DNA of 15,690 nt from Cylindrobasidium torrendii FP15055 ss-10 (taxonomy: Eukaryota > Basidiomycota > Agaricomycetes > Agaricales > Physalacriaceae), in the NCBI GenBank assembly GCA_000934385.1, contig KN880840.1, positions 1 through 15,690 of the forward strand, written 5' to 3'. A program made the position numbers and the translations under genes. The notes below the pieces were generated by a model. It was not told where the DNA came from. It searched no databases and was given only the letters and a program-made list of their open reading frames with translations. Below are positions 8,620-15,690 of this stretch, one piece after another (position 1 is the stretch's first letter; the number at the start of each line of letters is the position of its first letter).

Positions 8620-8639
8620 GGGGGTGGGTTGCTACTCGA

Positions 8640-9604
8640 CGTGATTGAAGGTGACAGCATGAAGGACATGCTAGAGGTCCTGGGCAACTGACTCCCTTCG
8701 CTGCTTGTCTGTCAAGTACTCCAGAAGATTCTGGTACGGATAGTTCCAACTTCCCGCAAGGATCTGAAGAAAGACATTAGACACATTGGCGCTCCGCTCG
8801 ACATGAGCGCAACACGCACCCGTCATGAGTTCCCAAAATGGCCAAACGTCTCGCAATGAACCATGTCACGACGCGCCGGATTATCTTCCTCGAGTGCTAC
8901 CAGTACCTGCAGCTCATGCTGGTTTATCGCATTGCCGAGAATTCGTCCTACAAGTCCACGATAGCGGCCCAGCGTCTTGAGCAGCGGATTATGGGACAGA
9001 TCCGTCAAAGTCGCATGAATGGGTCGTGTTATTTCATCGGAGCTGCCGCTGCGCAGACATTGATGTCAGGACAGAAGCAGGAGGAGGCCTTGGGCCGCCA
9101 GCGGAGGTGATGCGTTTATCCGTATTCGATAGCAGAAAGCGCATCTTGGCTGCGTGCATGAAAGACGCAGGCGAATTAGAGCGCCGTGGAGGAAGTACTG
9201 GTGAACTCCTTGACCAGCCAAGTCAGCATATTGTACTTCATGGAGAAAGTGGCCACGCACCTTGTTCACTTTGTGGAGTATGTGTGTTTCCGGCGTCCAA
9301 CAGAGCGCTTCTCCCTCAGACTTGGGCCGTGGTCGACGTTGTTGACTAGGCCATTCGCGCAATTGAAAAGCACGATGTTGATGGCGGTCATGATGCAACC
9401 TTTGGAACCCGGAGCCGGATATCGCACCATTCGACTGTACTCCCACCACCAGACTCCCACTGCCAGCTTTTGCAAGTCATACTTCCGTTCTTTTCCTGGC
9501 GCAAAGCGTACTTGTCCATGGTCTGGCTGGTATTCAGCGCCAGTCCTACCGCTGCCCGCCGTGATGCTGAAGAGGGCCAACGCGCCGTAGGCTGAGGACA
9601 TCAA
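8640..9604 (-). other. Minus-strand coding-like stretch with intron signals
   Basis: This may be the 5' part of the hypothetical gene downstream of it. From an ATG at 9604 the frame reads MMSSAYGALALFSITAG and contains KLAVGVWWWEYSRMVRYP. A neighbouring frame then reads EGEALCWTPETHILHKVNK up to a donor at 9260, with a candidate 52-nt intron 9260-9209 (GTGCGT, GCTGAC, acceptor CAAG). A second candidate intron is 8819-8764 (GTGCGT donor, CTAAT branch, TTTCTTCAG acceptor). No single frame connects all parts without extra splices or a frameshift. The plus strand at 8838-9110 is also open with comparable codon quality. Strand and gene structure remain uncertain. Confidence 0.25.
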
Positions 9605-9726
9605 AACCTAAGGCGGACTCTCCGCGGGAGACTAGGCAACGGTGTTGGACTAATTCATTGACATGACTTGAGGTACGCGACCCGTTCGGACGCCTATTTG
9701 CCTAGTTATCTTCGCCCAGTTCAATC
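9605..9726. other. Short spacer between the two coding-like stretches
   Basis: This lies between the minus-strand region ending at 9604 and the plus-strand region starting at 9728, so it could hold a shared bidirectional promoter. I see no clear TATA box or repeat. Confidence 0.2.
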
Positions 9727-9727
9727 C

Positions 9728-10924
9728 ATGATGCAGTGGTGGTTCGACCACGACGCTGTCAGACTTCCACCGGACGATGCAGCACTTTGCGGGGTCCTCG
9801 CCATGCACAGTCGCAACTTCCAGTGCAACATCCGTGGTAAGAGCTAGCGGATCGTCCAGGTGCGCAAATTTTCAGTTCACTGCTTCATGTCCTTACCCGC
9901 CTGCAGGTGCATACGTATTGTTCAACACTGTCTACAGTCTACCCGACTGGGTTTCCAGAGAACTCGATTTGCATCTTTTCGTTGGCCATTCGGTTGCACA
10001 ACTTATTCATCACAATTCCCGAGCTCCCGTTCACTGCGGATCCATGTCCATCTTCATGTGCGCATCGCATACACCATCTAAGATTTCCTGTCGTCGGCCT
10101 TCTCCGACCTGGTCAAGCTCTCAATGCTCATGGAGAACCTCTACTACGAGGGAGCTCTTCGCTCTCCATGCCCGTCCTCCGCGAGCTCTACCTCGACCTC
10201 AAGCTCAAGCTCGATCTCGGGTCTCCTTCCACAGGCTCATCGACCATCAGCTCGCGCGTCCCGCAGACATCTTTTTCCTGCGGACACCAACACTCGACTG
10301 CAACCCGGGAGCTACTACTCTGGCGCGGGCGATGCTGCCGTGCAGAAGAGCATTCACACAACCAAATCAAGGCGACCGGCGAAGAAGGCGCGACATTCGC
10401 CTAGGGTCGCACGGAGACCTCCACCGATGCAACGGTCTTCTGGTCAACGTTCGGAGCGACGCTCGAGACGAGACAATCTATTTTGCTCGGTGCATCCCAC
10501 ACAACTGTTGGACTGGATGCCTGCGTTCGCGGACGGACAGAGCGCATCGGGCGCTCCCATCGACAAGGGTGGTACTTATATCGGGAAGCTGTCAATGTCT
10601 GGTTTTTGTTGACTTTGCCCTCTCACCGGATGCCATCGTGTACAAACCTTCCGGAGGCGAGTCGCCGTAACGAGTACTTGTCATTCCGTCGCTCGATTAT
10701 CGAGAATCCCAAGCCATTAGAAGATCTAGAATGAAGAGTCCTTTTGCGAGTACATCGCGTGGATGCAGGAAATCTTTGTGTCTGACGATTCTCCGAACCG
10801 GCCTTCGAGTTATTTTGAGGCTTGATACGCGAGGATGGCTTGGTTTCATCATGATCCAAGGCCATTGCTCGTGAGTCGAAGCGTTAGCGCTTTAGCATAA
10901 GCGCTGACTTCTAGTGGAAGTGCA
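9728..10924 (+). pseudogene. Plus-strand coding-like region with changing frame, unrecognised
   Basis: It begins MMQWWFDHDAVRLPPDDAAL at about 9728 and reaches a donor GTAAGA near 9837, with an acceptor CCTGCAG at about 9906. Protein-like segments then appear in different frames: ELPFTADPCPSS (about 10017), DLVKLSMLMENLYYEGALRS (about 10108), a Ser-rich run, a basic nuclear-signal-like KSRRPAKKARHSPR (about 10364), VDFALSPDAIVYKPSGG (10610-10660), RRSIIENPKPLEDLE (10690-10734) and EESFCEYIAWMQEIFVSDD (about 10733-10790). A canonical 44-nt intron follows at 10871-10914 (GTGAGT, GCTGAC, TTCTAG). An intron-rich gene is possible. The frame changes inside compact segments favour a decaying gene. 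No family was identified; the boundaries are approximate. Confidence 0.3.
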
Positions 10925-11396
10925 AGCTGGTATAGGGTGATAGCTCGCCGGGTGCTTGTTTCAGTAGGCTGGAGATAATAATACGAGTTGTATGCCCTCA
11001 GTGAAATTTTAATCTTTGTCCAACATACGGAGCCACCGTCTGCTCTTCTTACTGCGATTCATATTTTCAAACCTCGCCCGCGACTCGCAAGATGAGAACG
11101 ACCGATCGAATCTGACTTTAAACCACGGACATTTCGTTCTCTCGCGTAAAAAAGTGAAAATCTAGCTCTGTTCCAATAGAAAATGCTGTTCATCAGCAAT
11201 TTATGCGTGAGTGTTGAGCATCCGAGTCGTGCTAACGAGATGGATAGACATGGCGATGCTTTTCTAGGTTCCGACTCCCGAGCATGCACTCGCTACTTCC
11301 GAGAGAGCGCATTGAATCCTTCCTTCGATGAGCAAGGCGCGACAATTTATGACGGTCAAAATCGTCAGACTTGTTCTCTCAATCGCTCCTTTCGAG
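10925..11396. other. Intergenic stretch without a recognisable gene
   Basis: Short open frames exist on both strands, but none has a recognisable motif, and the composition is more AT-rich than in the genes. It lies downstream of DUF6535 copy 3, just outside its duplicated 3' flank. Confidence 0.4.
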
Positions 11397-11542
11397 GTGG
11401 GCATCTGGTCGTAATCATTGCGTGCATGTCCAACAATGATGAATACATAACCGAGACCCATGGCAATCGAAATAATACAAAAGTGTACCGATGCTATCCG
11501 AGTCTGTCACAATAACATGAAGTAGCTACCTTTCCGAGTACG
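11397..11542. repeat. 3' flank of copy 3 shared with copy 2 (3650-3753)
   Basis: This is the partner of the copy 2 flank. The plus-strand ATCTGGTCGTAATCATTG at 11404 and the following TGCATG and CCAACA elements align with 3655-3690. Similarity lies immediately beyond the assigned stop codon of copy 3 and fades to the left of about 11397, marking a probable edge of the duplicated unit. Confidence 0.6.
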
Positions 11543-14500
11543 CTACACTTGATGTAACTCGTGAGCGCTTCCGGCATCTCCGGTACCACTTCTACGAAGA
11601 CCGAAGAAATCTCGAACTCGCCTGAAATAATATTCAAAACTCACGCGCTCCCCGTCGACTACGAGTGCGAGTTGAGAAGAATCGGCTAGTCCACCACTGT
11701 GTGATGGAGGCGCGCTCTCGTGACTGTGCTCGTCGTGCTGCTCTTCGATTACAGGTGCAGGTTGAGTAACGTTGTCCGCAGCGATCTGGGCTTGATGCTG
11801 TGAAATTCATCGTAAATACCCAACTCGAACTTGTTGCCCCATAAGTAGTACTCACCTCAGCCTCGCGCCGTTCCTCAGCCGCCTTCCATTCCGACGCAGC
11901 ACGTTCGACCTCTTCATAATACCAGGTATCTGGACGGGAGTGCCACCTATTGAGGACATACTTTTCCCAGTCCTCGGCCCACCCGCCAGCCTGTCGAACC
12001 AAACGCGAGAAGCGTTCTCTGTCAAGAAACCAGTCTGCACACCGCTTTCTCGCCGCTTTGTCTCTCCATGTCTCGACAGCATAGGGGGAGGTCGAGAAAG
12101 CAACGCCTTTGGCAAAGTTATCAACAAACCGTGCAATGGCGAGTTCATTTCGTGAAGTGGGCGCTTCTGGGCTCGCATCCATGAAAAGCTCGTACGCGTC
12201 CGGGTCATCATGATGGATCCCGATCAGCAAAAACTGGTGATATCGGTCGCGATGCGCCGCAATACGAAGAAGAAGCGAGGTGGTTGGTGAGAGAGGTTTG
12301 TAGTAATACCGTTGAAGGCGGGCGTGTATTTCCACCATCTCATGGAGTGCACCGGCAAAGCGTGGATACAGCTGTAAGCCCTTGTCAGGGCCATCGGTAT
12401 CGATGATCATCTCGAGTGTTTTGTGCGTCGCCACCCAAACGGCGGAATCCTCGGCATCGCTCGTATCCGTAACAAGCGCTCTGATCATCTTCCACAATGC
12501 TTCAAAGAGGAATGGATACTTGGCACAGAGAGTGACCACAAAGGACTGGTTCAGGTCCAATAAGAATCGCATTGGGGCTGGGAGTTCGTGGTCACGATCG
12601 GTGTACACCCATCGCTTTTCCGGACCGCTATGAAGGGTGGCGAAAACATCAATGCCTGCACGATAAAGAAAGGTACTCGGAGTGATGGTAGTCAAAGGGG
12701 ACACCTCCGCACCATTGTGATCAAGTAAAGTGTGCAAAATAACTTCCGGTGCGTTGTCTGCAGCCAAGGAGTCCTCGATTCTGGTATAGATCTCGTTGTA
12801 CAAGCGTATAGCGGCGTCCTCGCCTTGTAAGAACTTGAAAAATTTCTTGTCCCGCTTGTTAGCAACATAGAGCTGTTGCCATGCGCAGACCGGCAGGGAA
12901 AGTGGCTCATCCGCATTGCTGAATGCCTTCTCCAGACAGGCTACCAACTCGACACGCTGTCCATCCAAAATAACCGGAATGTCCGCAGCAAGACACACAA
13001 TGGCCTCATTGACATCCCGCGCGTAGTAGTCACCAGAACTCGGGGAATGACCCAGCTGCACCGTGACATACGATCGCAGCATTCGGAGATTGACGTCGAT
13101 CTCCGCCTCTGTCAGATTGACATTGATCTTCTCCGTATGCTGTAGGTCCTTCTCGTCAAAGCACTCTCGCATGTCGTAGGGCTCCTCCCGAGAAGTCGGA
13201 AAGGGTAGTGCACCAAACGACTGCTGGATGATGTATTTGACAGAGCGATGGGATGTTGCATCGAATAGCCATCGAAGAGAGGATATGATGCTCGCGTTGT
13301 CGAAGGTCTTAAGCGCATGCCGACGTTCCAGATCGCGCAGGCTACGTGGGATGCGGTCGACTTGCTTCCTGGCGGTGTTGTCGTTCAGATCCGCGTCTCG
13401 AGATTGTTGTGAGACGCTCTGCATATGGCGCCGTAACAGGCCAAGGAGGGATTGTAAATGCACGCCCAGAGATTGTGCACGTTCACGCAAAACGGCGGGA
13501 AGTCGTAACAAACGTCGCCACAATCGAACAGCTATGCGCTGTCGACGTTCCCACAAGTTGACAAAAGTCACCCGCGCATGCTTCCACAAGGGAGGCAACC
13601 GGTGTCGTATGCCTTGCCACAAGAGCGGGATGTACATTGTGGAATGATAGAGTACGTCCGAAAGAGGTGTCCGAAAAGGGCACTCAACATATAAGAGCGG
13701 AAGGGCAATTGTTGCAAGATAGAGTCCGACTAGTATGCTGGTAAGAAGACCAACAGCAACGGCGATTCCGATATGCAGCGGGATCAAAAAGACGACGAGG
13801 CCGACAAGGAAGAGTATGAGCGAGAGGTGAAGCGGGATGGGAAGAAGGCCTATGATTGCCGTGAAATGCCACTTTTCGAGGCCTTCGTAGCGGAAGTGGC
13901 GAACCAGACTACGTTCGCGCGACGAGCCGGAGATGGGAAGGATGTACTGTCGAGTCCACTGCTTGGCCAAAACCGCAAAGATTGCCGTTGCAAGACTGAG
14001 CGTCAAGCTCACGAACCATAGGCCGTTGACCCAGATGATCGAGTTTGAAATTGCGCTTAACGATGCACTTGCCGATGGGGGGACGTCTTCGATTGGTGTC
14101 TGGCCTCCAATAGCGCGAATGAGTTGAGTGATCTCGCGAAGCGCGCCGGCAGACTGAGCTCCGGAGTCCGGCGATAATGATTGAAATGTTTGCACCACGA
14201 AGGTCGTGATAACAGCGGAAAACAGAGCAGCCTACGAGCTGAATGTTAAATTGAAAGCAGCTCAGAGAAACGAAAATCGCACAAAAACCAGCAGCAGCTC
14301 GAGACTTTCGCTAGCCTGGATGACGATATCTTGGTCAAAGCTGCGCGCCTCCTCGAGGTACACGCGCCACGCGCGCGCTTCATCACCCAGCTCATGATGG
14401 GGTTGATCTGTAGGGTACTTTGTCTCGTCTTCATATTTGTCTACATCGTATTAGCCTTTCAGAATCGAACAATACATTGTGTACGCACCTGTTGCCTGGG

Positions 14501-14840
14501 GCCGCGACTGTTCAGCGCAATTATGACGGTGCCCGCCAGCATCGTCGAAGCGACTGATTCCGAGGATTTTGGAGCGTTCCTTCAATTGATCATCTGGGTC
14601 TAGTTGTTCTGTATGCTGTCGGCGTGGCAAACGAGTCCTGTCTGGGGCACCAGTCGAGCTAGCATTTCCTGCCCCGCTCCCATTGTGAGACTGAGCGGAA
14701 TCGTCTGCTTCCAACGCCTCCAATGCCTCTCGGACGTGCTTGAGTTTCTCCAAGATTGCAGGAATTTCGCGCAATGAGTCTTGTTGCTGCACGGGAGCCT
14801 CCATCGTCGTAGTCGGCGGGTCAGGATCGGAAGTCGACAT
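11543..14840 (-). CDS. DUF6535 domain membrane protein, copy 3 (longest)
   Basis: Exons are 14840-14489, 14440-14283, 14231-11856 and 11797-11543, giving 1046 residues; introns are 48, 51 and 58 nt with GTGCGT, GTGCGA and GTGAGT donors. Residues about 10-50 carry the charged helical block shared with copy 1. Membrane helix 1 is about 162-182, helix 2 about 234-258 (WVNGLWFVSL) ending at KQWTRQY (260-266), and helices 3 and 4 about 293-321 and 323-349, then ECPFRTP (353-359). A long helical region follows with RSLRDLER, DWFLDRERF and an E/R-rich stretch before intron 3. Exon 4 contains VIEEQHDEHSHES, matching copy 2. Reading through intron 3 would give an unrelated Arg/Ser-rich tail and is rejected. 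The far C-terminus is uncertain because another GTGAGT donor lies at 11644. Helices 1-4 suggest an integral membrane protein; function is unknown. Confidence 0.88.
14693..14811 (-). repeat. N-terminal block near-identical to copy 1
   Basis: This is the partner of 1583-1701. Two identical runs of 57 and 45 bases flank a diverged 17-bp stretch, and the encoded charged helix (HVREALEALEADD) is the same in both proteins. Such low silent divergence, compared with the remainder of the genes, suggests recent gene conversion or a constraint on the DNA or RNA itself. Confidence 0.75.
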
Positions 14841-14866
14841 GAGGGGAAGAGGTAAGGAAGGCGAAG
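14841..14866 (-). promoter_or_regulatory. Pyrimidine-rich leader before the copy 3 start
   Basis: The minus strand reads CGCCTTCCTTACCTCTTCCC and CTC before the ATG, aligned with the leaders of the other two copies. The frame is open upstream to an ATG at 14882, so a slightly longer N-terminus is the alternative. Confidence 0.4.
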
Positions 14867-14950
14867 CGCTGCAAAGCTCCAATCCTGGAGACGAGTGACC
14901 TCAGTTTGCATATCTGTGCACACCTGCACCACACCTGTGCACAATGTCAG

Positions 14951-15690
14951 CGTTCAAGACATCTGTCAAGTCCGGGCGCTTAAAGGTTACTTTGCGGAGA
15001 CCTGGTGAGCACTGTACAGCGCGGAGCAGGTCCACTCGTTGATAATTTACACCCAGTCATACAAACACGCCATATTGGCACCCAAAGTTTAAAATTTCAT
15101 TACCATAAACGTGCTGAACGCTGTACGACGCTGTGCACGTAGAGTTATGCTTCACTAAACGATTCACTGGGCGCTGGATTGCGTGAGAATAGATTCATTC
15201 ACTTCGAAACAGAGGACGCACCAACTCAATCATAACACTATATGGCTAAGTTAGTTGTGATCCCATGGGCACTCAGCACCAGCAGCCGTTCTCATTGTAG
15301 TGGTCACGTCCTTAATTTTAATATTGAAATCTCAAGCGTGGCATACATCCCTCCCAGACACACGAGAAGAAAAAGAATTTGAGAAAAATCAAATCTATTC
15401 GACACATCGAAACAGGGAATGAAACGAGGGGAAAAGGAACAAGCAAAAGGCATCCAGCCTGCGCGCGAATTTGGGTTCTCCAGCAAGCGCCAGATGAAGA
15501 CATGATACTGAAGCAACAATACTCGTCATTTTCTTGCATGAGCTTCAATTTTCAGAAAGTTTGTCGGCGCTCCGGAGGCGCATGGGATGAGAAGTATACG
15601 GTGAGTATAAATGCGGTGTTGAGAGTAGGAGAACGACATGCGGCAGATCGGCCCGACGTCGATCGACCGCTTCTCTCCCGCTCACCACCA
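14951..15690. repeat. Duplicated 5' flank shared with copy 1 (1826-2560)
   Basis: This is the upstream region of copy 3, with blocks collinear with the upstream region of copy 1 and continuing to the window edge. No gene is evident within it. The AT-rich part at 15300-15540 has only short open frames. The match still holds at 15690, so the duplicated unit probably extends past the window. Confidence 0.75.
15606..15611 (+). promoter_or_regulatory. TATA-like box for a possible divergent plus-strand gene
   Basis: TATAAA lies 27-32 bp upstream of the ATG at 15638-15640. That ATG sits in the block conserved with 2502 in the copy 1 flank. The copy 1 flank has no TATAAA at the same place. Such short spacing would put the transcription start close to this ATG, so the true start could lie beyond the window. 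Confidence 0.3.

Noticed and set aside
6846..11396. A fourth DUF6535 copy or remnant in the central spacer
   Set aside because: I looked for WVNGLWFVSL, KQWTRQY, ECPFRTP, RSLRDLER and DWFLD-like sequence in all frames and saw none.
11634..11797. Arg/Ser-rich tail of copy 3 obtained by read-through of intron 3
   Set aside because: Removing the 58-nt GTGAGT...CACAG intron gives a longer frame whose VIEEQHDE motif is shared with copy 2.
11852..14127. Many open frames of 60-140 codons antisense or out of frame to copies 1-3
   Set aside because: They are shadows of the coding frames. None has splice logic or motifs of its own, and they vary freely between copies.
15304..15548. Minus-strand hydrophobic frames of 71-76 codons
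   Set aside because: They come from an A-rich plus-strand stretch that reads as Phe/Leu. The matching copy 1 flank does not keep the frame.

Overview
The window looks like nuclear DNA of a basidiomycete, most likely an agaricomycete. The evidence is short GT-AG introns of about 45-59 nt, moderately GC-rich coding sequence, and three paralogues of the DUF6535 membrane-protein family, which is strongly expanded in Agaricomycetes. There are no prokaryotic features, rRNA, CRISPR arrays or tRNAs that I could recognise.

The backbone is a tandem array of three DUF6535 genes, all on the minus strand. Copy 1 (1730 to 94) keeps the N-terminal and DUF6535 parts but stops early beside a cluster of short repeats. 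Copy 2 (6819 to 3754) and copy 3 (14840 to 11543) are complete four-exon genes of about 967 and 1046 residues when spliced by hand. Exon 2 is exactly 158 nt in all three. Introns 1 and 2 are at the same codon positions in every copy, and intron 3 is shared by copies 2 and 3. The duplications also carried flanks: the 5' flanks of copies 1 and 3 match in blocks over about 750 bp, and the 3' flanks of copies 2 and 3 match for about 100-150 bp.

Between the array members, 1.75-3.65 kb holds the upstream flank of copy 1 and an unrecognised plus-strand coding-like region. From 6.85 to 11.4 kb lies an unrelated spacer. It holds a membrane-like minus-strand ORF broken over two frames, a plausible two-exon minus-strand gene of 240 codons, more minus-strand coding-like sequence with intron signals, and a plus-strand coding-like stretch whose best reading changes frame repeatedly. 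I recognise none of these; several may be decaying genes. The right end (14.95-15.69 kb) is the upstream flank of copy 3 and reaches the point where copy 1 has its plus-strand neighbour.

The biochemical role of DUF6535 proteins is unknown. The sequence supports an N-terminal, membrane-embedded four-helix module with a long, mostly soluble helical C-terminal part. The array shows paralogue divergence, one truncated copy, and one N-terminal block kept identical in two of the three copies.
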